From positions 302,821 through 366,820 of the forward strand of contig NZ_VUOB01000022.1 in NCBI RefSeq assembly GCF_008386585.1: a DNA stretch of 64,000 bases, in the 5' to 3' direction. This DNA comes from Solihabitans fulvus (GTDB lineage: Bacteria > Actinomycetota > Actinomycetes > Mycobacteriales > Pseudonocardiaceae). This document shows, piece by piece, positions 32,779-40,931 of this stretch. The position numbers and the translations under genes were made by a program. How positions within the stretch are numbered: position 1 is the first letter of the stretch; each line of letters starts with the position of its first letter. The notes under the pieces were generated by a model. The model was given only the letters and a program-made list of their open reading frames with translations, was not told where the DNA came from and did not search any database.

Positions 32779-35016
32779 TCAGCCGCGCGTCTCGGCGTAG
32801 GCGGCGAGCGCGGCCAGCTGCGCGGGATCCAGCGACGGGCGCACGGCCCCGCGCGCGGCGGCCAGGTGCGCCGCGGTGACCTCGGCGGCGTCCAGCGACT
32901 CCCGCATGGCGGTCAGCGCGGCCTCGCGGACCAGCGCGGCGCAGTCCGCCGCCGAGTAGCCCTCCAGCGACACGGCCAGCTCGTCCACGTCCACATCCCC
33001 GGCCAGCGGCGTGTTCTTCGCCGCGGCCCGCAGGATCGCCGCGCGGTCGGTGGCGCTCGGCGGCGGCACGTACACCAGCCGCTCAAGGCGGCCAGGCCGC
33101 AGCAGCGCCGGGTCGACCAGCTCCGGCCGGTTCGTCGCGGCGAGCACCACCACATCGCGCAGCGGCTCGACGCCGTCCAGCTCGGTCAGCAGCGCGGCGA
33201 CCACCCGGTCCGCGACACCCGAGTCAGAGGACTGCCCGCGCCTCGGCGCCAACGCGTCCACCTCGTCGAGGAACACCATGGCCGGCGCGGCCTCGGCGGC
33301 GCGGCGGAACAGCTCCCGCACCGCGCGCTCCGACTCGCCGACGAACTTGTCCATCAGCTCGGCGCCCTTGACCGACAGCACGTTCAGTTGCCCGGTGCCG
33401 GCCAGCGCGCGCACCAGGAACGTCTTGCCGCACCCCGGCGGCCCGTACAGCAGCACCCCGCGCGGCGGCGCGACACCGAGGCGGGCAAAGGAATCCGGGT
33501 ACTGCAACGGCCACAGCGCCGACTCGGTGAGCGCCTGCTTCACCTCGGCCATCGCGCCGACGTCGTCCAGCGTCAGGCCGCCGGTGCGCAGAATGTCCGA
33601 AGTGGACATCGAGGTCGGCCGCACGGTGTCCAGCGCGCCGAGCAGGTCCTCCTGGCCGATGCGCGGCTCGTCGGAGTCCTGTTGCCGCAGCGCCGACCGC
33701 ACGGCCGCCTCCCGGCGCAGCGCGACCAGGTCGGCGGCGACGAAGCCAGGAGTCCGGTCGGCGATCGGGCCGAGGTCCACAGTGGACTCCATCGGCACGT
33801 CGCGCAGCAGCACCCGCAGCAGCTCGGTGCGGCCGGGGCCGTCCGGCGGGGCCAGGGTCAGCTCGCGGTCGACCAGTTCGGGGGAGCGCAGCCTCGGGTC
33901 GACGGCCTCCGGGTGCGAGCTGGTGACCACCAGCGCGAGCTGCGGGAACCCGACGGCCGCGCGCAGCGTCTCCAGCACGACGGTGGCGACGGGCGGCGGA
34001 GTGGTCATCGGCAGCAGCGCGTCGACGTCGGTCACCAGCAGCAGGCACGGGCCGTCCTGGTCGGCCAGCGTCGCGGCGGCCGTCACCGCGTCGGCCACCC
34101 GCTGGGCGGCGGCCCCGGCCTCAAGCACTGCGACGCTCGGCGCGGCCAGCTCGACGACCTCCGCGCCGAGGCTGCGCGCGACCGATCGCACCAGGGTGGT
34201 CTTGCCGACGCCCTCCGGCCCGCCGAGCAGGACGCCGAGCCGCGCCGTCGCGCCGAGCCTGGTCAGCAGCTCGGGCCTGCGGAAGCTCAGGTCGAGCCAC
34301 TCGGTCAGCTTCCGCGCCGCGTCCCGGTGGCCGACCAGGTCGGTCAGCGGCGGCACGGGCCGCTCCTCGGCGGCGGGCAGTTCGAGCCTGGCGGGCGCGA
34401 CCGGGGCGGGGGTCCGCGTCGCGATGACCGGCACGAGCTGGCCGCCGGTGTCCCCGGTCCGCGCGCCGTCCCGCCAGCCGACCACGGTCGAGGGCCCGAC
34501 CGCGACAGGGCCGGGCGGCTCGGTCGCGGTGACGGTCAGCAGTTCGTTGGTCCAGGTCATGCCGATGGCGGCGGCGAGCCTGCTGCGGGTGGCGGCGAGA
34601 TCCGTGCCGGGCAGGGGGTTGAGGTCCTGGGGCAGCAGCGAGACGGCGTCGCCGACCGTGAGCACCTTCCCGGTGAGCGCGAGCCGCAGCGTCTCCGGGG
34701 TGAGCGAGGTGGTGGCCAGCCGCGAGCCGCTGACGGTGACGGCGCGCGCCGCGGTCACCTGCACCGGCGCGACCACGATCTCCGCGCCCTCGGCGATCCC
34801 GAGGTTGGACAGCGTGACGTCGTCGACCAGCACGATGCCCGGCGAGCCAGCGCCGTCACCCGAGGCCGCCAGCGCCGCGCTGACGCGCGCCCCGGTCAGC
34901 CGCACCGCGTCCCAGGCGCGCAGGCCGAGGGCGTCGAGCACCTCGGGATGCAGTCGGACGACGCCGCGCCTGGTGTCCAGGGCGGAAGAGGCCAGCCGTG
35001 CCGTCAGCGTGATCAC
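32779..35016 (-). CDS. CDC48-like double AAA+ ATPase
   Basis: The 745-residue protein has an N-terminal double-psi-barrel-type substrate domain (about residues 1-180) and two AAA+ modules, like CDC48/p97-type unfoldases. Module 1 has Walker A GPEGVGKTT but a changed Walker B (LLLVTDVDALLP), lacking the catalytic Glu. Module 2 has intact GPPGCGKTFL and MVFLDEVDAL with sensor residues and Arg finger region GRLERLVYV. It lies 39 bases after pssA on the same strand, as Rv0435c follows pssA-psd in M. tuberculosis, so membrane or protein quality control linked to phospholipid synthesis is possible. Confidence 0.9.
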   Translation of the reverse strand: MITLTARLASSALDTRRGVVRLHPEVLDALGLRAWDAVRLTGARVSAALAASGDGAGSPGIVLVDDVTLSNLGIAEGAEIVVAPVQVTAARAVTVSGSRLATTSLTPETLRLALTGKVLTVGDAVSLLPQDLNPLPGTDLAATRSRLAAAIGMTWTNELLTVTATEPPGPVAVGPSTVVGWRDGARTGDTGGQLVPVIATRTPAPVAPARLELPAAEERPVPPLTDLVGHRDAARKLTEWLDLSFRRPELLTRLGATARLGVLLGGPEGVGKTTLVRSVARSLGAEVVELAAPSVAVLEAGAAAQRVADAVTAAATLADQDGPCLLLVTDVDALLPMTTPPPVATVVLETLRAAVGFPQLALVVTSSHPEAVDPRLRSPELVDRELTLAPPDGPGRTELLRVLLRDVPMESTVDLGPIADRTPGFVAADLVALRREAAVRSALRQQDSDEPRIGQEDLLGALDTVRPTSMSTSDILRTGGLTLDDVGAMAEVKQALTESALWPLQYPDSFARLGVAPPRGVLLYGPPGCGKTFLVRALAGTGQLNVLSVKGAELMDKFVGESERAVRELFRRAAEAAPAMVFLDEVDALAPRRGQSSDSGVADRVVAALLTELDGVEPLRDVVVLAATNRPELVDPALLRPGRLERLVYVPPPSATDRAAILRAAAKNTPLAGDVDVDELAVSLEGYSAADCAALVREAALTAMRESLDAAEVTAAHLAAARGAVRPSLDPAQLAALAAYAETRG

Positions 35017-35055
35017 AGCGCCCGAGCTTAATGCGGCGCTCGACCCCGCCCTCGA

Positions 35056-36054
35056 CTACGGCGTGCGGCGCGGCGGCTGGGGTTCCTTGGGGCCCTGGTT
35101 GCGGCGCAGGCCGATCTGCCGCCAGCCGCGTCGCCTGCCGGGGCCGACGTGTCCGCCGCCGTCGCTGACCTGGCCGTTGCGCCGGGGCAGCCGCACCGCG
35201 CGCATGGCCGCGCCGGCCACCCGGCCGCGCAACGGCTGCCGCAGGCCGAGCCTGCGGGCCGCGACGCCGTGCGCCCTGCGGATGGCCCTGCGGTCGGCGG
35301 CCGGCACGCTCCACGCCTCGGGGTGCTTGGCCAGCCAGCGGTACCGGCGCACCGCGTAGGGCAGGTGGCCGAGGTAGACGATCATCGCGGTGGCGAGCGC
35401 CACCAGCGGGAAGGTGATGATGGCCGCCGCGAGCAGTCCGACGAGCACCAGCAGCGGCGCGACCGCGCGCGGCGGCACCTTCACGGTCTTCACCGACAGC
35501 GTCGGGATCCGGCTGATCAGCAGCACCGCGACCGCGACGGTCCACACCATCAGCAGGCCGGGCGAGGACCACCAGCCGTCGCGGCCGATCTGCTCGGTGA
35601 TGATCAGCGGCAGCAGGATCAGCAGGCCGCCCGCCGGGGCCGGCACGCCGACGAAGAACTCCTTGGCGTACGGCGGCTGCTCGGTGTCCTCCAGCAGCGT
35701 GTTGAAGCGCGCAAGGCGAAGGATCATGCACACCGCAAAGACGAGTGCGACGACCCAGCCGATGCGGTTCTCCTCCAGCCGCAGCTTCCACACGTAGACC
35801 ACCAGGGCTGGCGCGACGCCGAAGGAGATCGCGTCGGACAGCGAGTCCAGCTCGGCGCCCATCTTGCTGGTGGCGTCGAGCAGCCTGGCGATGCGGCCGT
35901 CGAGGCTGTCCAGCACGGCGGCGACGCCGATCGACGCGATCGCCAGGTCCCAGTGCGCGCCGAGCGCGAACTGCACGGCGGACAGCCCCGCGCACATGGC
36001 GAGGACCGTGATCGCGTTCGGCAGCAGTCGGACCCCTGGCCCGGTGGTCGGCAT
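35056..36054 (-). CDS. pssA: CDP-diacylglycerol-serine O-phosphatidyltransferase
   Basis: This 332-residue membrane enzyme makes phosphatidylserine. The CDP-alcohol phosphatidyltransferase motif D-x2-D-G-x2-A-R-x8-G-x3-D-x3-D is complete (near residues 47-72) with about eight helices around it. A ~80-residue basic C-terminal tail (after residue 250) is longer than usual and rich in Arg and Gly. The ATG at 36054 lies 2 bases after the psd stop; longer in-frame starts run into psd. Confidence 0.92.
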   Translation of the reverse strand: MPTTGPGVRLLPNAITVLAMCAGLSAVQFALGAHWDLAIASIGVAAVLDSLDGRIARLLDATSKMGAELDSLSDAISFGVAPALVVYVWKLRLEENRIGWVVALVFAVCMILRLARFNTLLEDTEQPPYAKEFFVGVPAPAGGLLILLPLIITEQIGRDGWWSSPGLLMVWTVAVAVLLISRIPTLSVKTVKVPPRAVAPLLVLVGLLAAAIITFPLVALATAMIVYLGHLPYAVRRYRWLAKHPEAWSVPAADRRAIRRAHGVAARRLGLRQPLRGRVAGAAMRAVRLPRRNGQVSDGGGHVGPGRRRGWRQIGLRRNQGPKEPQPPRRTP

Positions 36055-36056
36055 GC

Positions 36057-36770
36057 TCAGCCCTTCGGGAGTTCGGCGAGCACTGTCTCCCCGCCGATGG
36101 TGCGCTGTCCGGCCTCGACCAGCGCGCGGCTGCCGAGCGGAACGTAGAGGTCCACCCGCGAGCCGAACCGGATCAGGCCGTAGGTCTGGCCGGCGTCGAC
36201 CTTCTCGCCCTCGTTGACGTGGCAGACGATCCGCCTGGCGATCAGGCCCGCGATCTGCACGACGACCAGCTCGTGGCCGGAGGTGGTGCGCAGCAGCAGG
36301 GTGTTGCGCTCGTTGTCCTCGCTGGCCTTGTCCAGGTCGGCGGAGAGGAACTTGCCCGGCCGGTAGGAGACCTGCCTGATCTCGCCGTCGGCGGGGATGC
36401 GCTGGACGTGCACGTCGAAGATCGTCAGGAAGACGCTGATCCGCAGCATCGGCTCGGTGCCGAGGCCGAGTTCGGCCGGCGGGGCCGCCTCGACGACGTG
36501 CGACACGGTGCCGTCGGCCGGCGCGACCGCGATGCCCGGCCTGGTCGGCGTCACGCGCTTGGGCACGCGGTAGAACCAGGCGCACCACGCCGTCACGACC
36601 GCGCCGAGCACCCCGGCACGGCGGGAGAACCGCCGCAGCAGGAAGGTGACCACCGCCGCACCGAGGACGAACGGGCGTCCTGCCGGGTGCATCGGGGGGA
36701 CGACGCCCTTGGCGAGGTCGAAGAAGTGGGAGAGCGCACCGCTGTTGGGGCGCTTGTTATCGGCGGTCAT
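36057..36770 (-). CDS. psd: phosphatidylserine decarboxylase proenzyme
   Basis: The 237-residue protein converts phosphatidylserine to phosphatidylethanolamine. The self-cleavage site is the G-S in RFGSRVDLY near residue 204, which yields the pyruvoyl alpha chain. Upstream motifs FFRVP-like WFYRVPKR, VAPADGTVSHV and FDVHVQRIPADG are typical of the short bacterial class. Two hydrophobic segments near residues 34-65 anchor it to the membrane. It forms an operon with pssA and the ATPase gene. Confidence 0.92.
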   Translation of the reverse strand: MTADNKRPNSGALSHFFDLAKGVVPPMHPAGRPFVLGAAVVTFLLRRFSRRAGVLGAVVTAWCAWFYRVPKRVTPTRPGIAVAPADGTVSHVVEAAPPAELGLGTEPMLRISVFLTIFDVHVQRIPADGEIRQVSYRPGKFLSADLDKASEDNERNTLLLRTTSGHELVVVQIAGLIARRIVCHVNEGEKVDAGQTYGLIRFGSRVDLYVPLGSRALVEAGQRTIGGETVLAELPKG

Positions 36771-36980
36771 CTCGTCGGGGATCCGTTGCTCGTGGGTGCG
36801 GGCGGGCCTGCGGGACGCGCAACACGGTACGCCAGCAGGTCGGGTGGATGAGGTGTGGTTCGTGCCGTCGCAGATCGAGGACGACCAACACCCGTTCGGC
36901 CTAGCGGTGACGCGAAAACATCACTGAGAGTCATCGAACCGGACGCTATTGTAGCAGTCTCGGGACGGATGAGTTCCGGA

Positions 36981-38591
36981 TCACCTGCGATCGGGGTCGC
37001 CCGCGCTACCGAGCCGGACAGTGTCCAGCCACACCGTGTTGCGGCCCCGCTTCTTGGCCCGATACATGGCGGCGTCGGCCCGCTCCATCAGCTGCCGCAG
37101 GTCGGCCGTCTGCCCGCAGCTGGCCGCCACGCCGACCGACGCGCTGATCGCGCGGTAGTCGGCGTCGACGTATCCGCCCGAGGCGGTCAGCAGGATCTGG
37201 TCGCCGGGGCCGCGCGGCGGCGGCGCGTCCCGGCCCTTCAGCACGATCTCGCCGCCGCGCCGGTCGGTCGCCGGCAGCGCGCTCGCGCCGAGCGTGGCGC
37301 GGATCCGCTCGGCCACCCGGAACGCCTCGGCCGCGCCCGTGTCGGGCAGCAGCACCACGAACTCCTCGCCGCCGAACCGCGCCACCACGTCACCCGGCCT
37401 GGTCACCGACCGCAACGTGTCGCCGATCAGCCGCAGCACGGCGTCGCCGGTCGGGTGGCCCCAGGCGTCGTTGATGAGCTTGAAGTGGTCCGCGTCGATC
37501 ATCAGCAGCGAGATCGGCCGATGGTTGCCCCTGGCCCTGGCGACCTGCCTGGTGGCCTGCTCCTGCCAGCCGAAGCTGTTCAGCGTGCCGGTCTTGGGGT
37601 CGGTGCGCGCCTGCGCGCGGGTCTGCTCCAGCTCGGACTGGTGGCTCAGCGCCCAGTGGATGCCCGCGCCGACCGCCGCGACGGCCAGCACCGCGATCGG
37701 CACGTGCGTCAGGGAGACGGCGGCCAGCGTGCCGAGCACCATGCCGGCCGCGCTGAGCGCCTCGTCGCGCCACGGGCCGATCGGGGACCAGCTGTCGAGG
37801 CGTTCGCCCGGCGGCAGGTTGAGCGCCCTCGCGGCCGTGATGATCAGGTTCTGAACGATGCCGAACACCTCACCGCAGGCGATCGCCAGCACGACTTGCA
37901 CCGCAGAGGTCCAGACGGTCAGGCCGGTCCACATGTGCGGGCCGGTGAGGTCCCAGAGCATCCGTGCGGCCACTGCCGCCGGCAGGAACGTCATGGTGGA
38001 GAACGTGTACCGGAAGGCGCTCTTGCGGGCACTCGGCCATCGCAGGGCGCGGATTCCGAGGATGACCGCAAGGGCCAGCGGTATCGGCAGGGCCAGCAGC
38101 GCCGCAACCACCGGCCACGTCATCGCCAGATCAGTGTTGTGGGTCGTGGTGTCGCCGGTGCGGTGTCGGCGACGCTCCTCGATCTGGGCGGAGGCCGCGA
38201 TGTGGCCTGCGGTGGCGGCAAGCAGAACCCCGGCGCTCGCCCAGGCCGTGCCGCTGATCGGATCCGACCACAGGACTGCGCCTGCCAGTCCGAGCAGGAC
38301 GGTGAGATCGACAACAAGCATGTAGGCGACGGCCATCGGCCGCTGCGACCACAGCTCCCACCTGCGCGGATGGCGCGCGCCGACCGCGACTGCCCGACCA
38401 CCCCGCGAGACACCCGACCATAGCCAGTGCGCGACACGGCGCACTGAGGTCACACTGTGCCCAATCAAAACTGAAACCGGTCCCACTCGCAGCGGCCGGG
38501 CCGATTCCATCGGTCCGCCGTGAGCGCGACCGACCGTAGCTGCGAGAGGTCCGTGTTCGGCTGCCGGGCCACCCCCGGTCGACTCGATCAT
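36981..38591 (-). CDS. membrane GGDEF diguanylate cyclase
   Basis: The 536-residue protein has a ~75-residue cytoplasmic N-terminus, about seven to eight transmembrane helices (residues 80-330) and a C-terminal GGDEF domain. The active site is RFGGEEFVVLLP, and an inhibitory RxxD site (RPGD) lies exactly five residues before it, so it should make c-di-GMP with product inhibition. An extra Pro/Gly-rich loop (around GRDAPPPRGPGDQ) interrupts the domain before the SASVGVA strand. No EAL domain is present. The start at ATG 38591 is chosen over a longer Arg/Cys-rich frame; 38513 is an alternative. Confidence 0.87.
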   Translation of the reverse strand: MIESTGGGPAAEHGPLAATVGRAHGGPMESARPLRVGPVSVLIGHSVTSVRRVAHWLWSGVSRGGRAVAVGARHPRRWELWSQRPMAVAYMLVVDLTVLLGLAGAVLWSDPISGTAWASAGVLLAATAGHIAASAQIEERRRHRTGDTTTHNTDLAMTWPVVAALLALPIPLALAVILGIRALRWPSARKSAFRYTFSTMTFLPAAVAARMLWDLTGPHMWTGLTVWTSAVQVVLAIACGEVFGIVQNLIITAARALNLPPGERLDSWSPIGPWRDEALSAAGMVLGTLAAVSLTHVPIAVLAVAAVGAGIHWALSHQSELEQTRAQARTDPKTGTLNSFGWQEQATRQVARARGNHRPISLLMIDADHFKLINDAWGHPTGDAVLRLIGDTLRSVTRPGDVVARFGGEEFVVLLPDTGAAEAFRVAERIRATLGASALPATDRRGGEIVLKGRDAPPPRGPGDQILLTASGGYVDADYRAISASVGVAASCGQTADLRQLMERADAAMYRAKKRGRNTVWLDTVRLGSAGDPDRR

Positions 38592-38706
38592 GTCTCCGGT
38601 CCTCCCGCCGTCATCGATGGAGGCGATTCCCCATGGGCAAGAAGACCAACGCGACCCCGGTCGTCGGCAGACCAGGCGGCGGCGACTTGCTGCGGCGCTG
38701 AAGGCG

Positions 38707-39945
38707 TCATTGGTTCGACACCTCCGCCACCGCGAACCGGGCGCGACGCACTGCCACCGCGACCGGCACCGCGACAAGCACCCCGAACACGCCGATCGCC
38801 GCGATTGTCCCACCTGCGGTGTGGCTGAGCTGCGCGGCGAGCCCGGCGCCTGCCGCCGCAAGGGCCTGGGTCACGCGCAGCCCGGACCGCGCCACGCTGT
38901 AGCCGGCGCCCATCAGGTGGTCGGGGATCAGCCGCGTGAGTGCCGCCTGCGCGGCCGGCGTGCCGACCTCGCACGCCCCGGAGACGCCGATCAGCACGGC
39001 GGCCACGACGGTGCTCTTCGTCACGGCGAAGCCGATCAGCGGCACCATCATGACGATCACCAGGCTTGGGAGCCAGCGCATGCGGTCCCACCGCCGGCCC
39101 GTCACGGCCTCGATCCTGGCCAGGGCGAAGGTCACCAGCAGCCAGCCGAGCGGACCGGCGGCCAGCAGCCAGCCGACGGCCCTCGGCGAGCCGCCGACCT
39201 CGGCCGCAAAGGGAACCAGCAGGGCGAACCCCGCGAACGGCACGGCGGTCAGCCAGACGAACAGCATCAGGGCGCGCAGCTCGGCGGTGCCGAACATCAG
39301 TCGAAACCCCGCCGACCAGCTGGGCTGCCGCTCGCCGGCGTGCTCGGCCGGCCGCACGGGAGTGGGACGGGCCAGCACGCCGAACCGCAGCACCAGCGCC
39401 GTGACGGCGAACGTGGCGGCGTCCAGGGCCAGCGCCCACCGAGGCCCGATCGCGGCGACGACCAGGCCGCCGCCGACGAGGCCGAGCAGCGAACCTGTCG
39501 ACAAGTTGATCTGTCGCCAGGTCATGGCCGGCTCCAGCAGGTCGCCGGGCACCGCCACCCGCACGGTGGCGTTCTGCGCGGCCAGGAACGGGCACTGGAC
39601 GAGCTGGACGACGACCAGCAGCCCGAGCAGCGCCCCCCAGGGCACCGAAGGCACGGCCATCACCGCGAGGAGCGCGGCCTGGAGGACGGCGCAGGTCACC
39701 AGCACGAGGTGCCTCGGGTACCGGTCGGCGAGCGCGCCGAGCCCGAACACGCCGGCCAGCGCCGGCAGGGTGATGGCCACGAACGTCAGGGCGGAGAACA
39801 GCGGGGAGCCGGTGCGTTGGTAGACCAGCACGGCCAGCGCGACCGTGGCGAGCTGGTCGCCGATCAGCGACTGGAGTTCCGCGAGCCAGATCGCGCGGAA
39901 CTCGCGCACGGCGAGCGGCGCGCCAAGCGTGGCTGCTTCCGGCAC
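38707..39945 (-). CDS. MFS transporter (12-helix exporter)
   Basis: This ~412-residue major facilitator belongs to the enterobactin exporter/MFS_3-like group: FRAIWLAELQSLIGDQLATVALAVLVYQRTGSP forms helix 1, and GALADRYPRHLVL carries motif A. The substrate is unknown. The GTG at 39945 follows GGGGGAGG. A GGDEF cyclase gene follows after 115 bases on the same strand. A structured non-coding region of about 675 bases lies upstream. Confidence 0.85.
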   Translation of the reverse strand: MPEAATLGAPLAVREFRAIWLAELQSLIGDQLATVALAVLVYQRTGSPLFSALTFVAITLPALAGVFGLGALADRYPRHLVLVTCAVLQAALLAVMAVPSVPWGALLGLLVVVQLVQCPFLAAQNATVRVAVPGDLLEPAMTWRQINLSTGSLLGLVGGGLVVAAIGPRWALALDAATFAVTALVLRFGVLARPTPVRPAEHAGERQPSWSAGFRLMFGTAELRALMLFVWLTAVPFAGFALLVPFAAEVGGSPRAVGWLLAAGPLGWLLVTFALARIEAVTGRRWDRMRWLPSLVIVMMVPLIGFAVTKSTVVAAVLIGVSGACEVGTPAAQAALTRLIPDHLMGAGYSVARSGLRVTQALAAAGAGLAAQLSHTAGGTIAAIGVFGVLVAVPVAVAVRRARFAVAEVSNQ

Positions 39946-40390
39946 ACCCCCACCTCCCCCAAGACTCACCGGCCGCAAGACTCGCAGGCCTGTCGCCGTT
40001 CCCCTTCGGCTGTCGTCCTCGGCCGAGCACGCTCCCTCTGGTAGACGCTAAAGCGCACAGAGTAGTTAATGATTGGGTTTCGTGTAGACCACCCGACAGG
40101 ACCAGCTTCACGACCGTCGGTAGCCCACCAGGGGATTGCGGTGAGGATACCGTCGGGTAGGGCCGCGCATAAGGTGGCCGGAGGTGCCGAAGGTAAAGGC
40201 GCGGCACGGTTTTGACCTGCGCACTGGGTCGGATGGGGTACCGGGCGGCGACCACCTGTCGCAGCCGGGCCGACGGCGGCGACCGTTAACTGAATTGGCT
40301 GCCGCAGTTGAATTGTCGTGCCGTCGAAGGCCGCAGGGGAATTGGGCAAGCGCGGCGGAGCGGGTCGAGGAGCGGGCCCGGGTTGGTCAC

Positions 40391-40433
40391 CCGGCCGGCC
40401 CGTGCGCCCCCCGACGGCGTACGGGCCGGCCGG
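40391..40433. repeat. perfect 13-bp hairpin in the gap before the MFS gene
   Basis: CCGGCCGGCCCGT and ACGGGCCGGCCGG form a perfect 13-bp stem with a 17-base loop. It is the first of two strong stems in a long non-coding gap. No T-run follows on either strand. Confidence 0.75.
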
Positions 40434-40449
40434 GCGTCCAGCTCGTGGG

Positions 40450-40493
40450 CGTCCCGCCGGCCGTCGGCGGCCAAGCCGACGGCCGGCGGGACG
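40450..40493. repeat. perfect 19-bp hairpin in the gap before the MFS gene
   Basis: CGTCCCGCCGGCCGTCGGC pairs with its exact complement across a 6-base loop, the longest perfect stem in the window. It lies 16 bases after the first stem. It may terminate GlsB transcription (minus strand, 130 bases downstream of that stop) or be part of an RNA. Confidence 0.8.
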
Positions 40494-40621
40494 AAGCGGC
40501 ACCGAGGCTCGACCGCTGTGACCCGACATTGACTAGGAGTCCGGAAACCGACCCCGGGTCGCGCGGAATCAGTGTAATCCGCGTCACATATACTGATCAA
40601 TCGCCCCGAGTGAGCGCCCGG

Positions 40622-40906
40622 TCACATCCGGTCGCGCTCGCGCCGCCCGCCACCGGTCACCAGCCGAAGCAGGGCCAGCAGCACGACCGCGCCGAGCACC
40701 GCGACGCCGAAGCTCGTGATGTCGAACTCGAAGAACTTCTCGCGCCCCGTGACCAGCTTGTAGATGAGGCCGCCGAGCGCCGAGCCGACGATGCCGACCA
40801 GGATGCTGATGATGCAGCCCTGCGGCCGCCGGTTCCGGCCGCCGACCACCAGGTTGGCGGCCCAGCCCGCCAGGGCGCCGAACACGATCCACGCGAGTAC
40901 TCCCAC
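40622..40906 (-). CDS. GlsB/YeaQ/YmgE family stress-response membrane protein
   Basis: The 94-residue protein has three transmembrane helices with the family's Gly-rich pattern: WIVFGALAGWAANLVVGG, CIISILVGIVGSALGGLIY and VAVLGAVVLLALLRLV. These small transglycosylase-associated proteins sit in the cytoplasmic membrane and are often stress-induced; the precise role is unknown. The start is GTG at 40906. It lies downstream of the M48 protease gene on the opposite side of a short gap and is likely co-oriented with it. Confidence 0.88.
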   Translation of the reverse strand: MGVLAWIVFGALAGWAANLVVGGRNRRPQGCIISILVGIVGSALGGLIYKLVTGREKFFEFDITSFGVAVLGAVVLLALLRLVTGGGRRERDRM

Positions 40907-40931
40907 GGCGCCAGCCTACGGTGCGCGCCGA

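Larger units (their letters stand above)
39946..40621. other. 676-base non-coding gap with two hairpins
   Basis: Between the MFS start and the GlsB stop I found no frame with a convincing start, ribosome site and family. AT content rises around 40035-40080 and 40560-40600, where promoters may lie (for example CATATACTGATCAAT near 40588). The two strong hairpins at 40391-40433 and 40450-40493 are the only ordered structures. Confidence 0.6.

Noticed and set aside
36981..38861. Longer N-terminus for the GGDEF protein
   Set aside because: The first 90 residues are Arg/Cys-rich shadow sequence that overlaps the MFS gene end; ATG 38591 is a better start.
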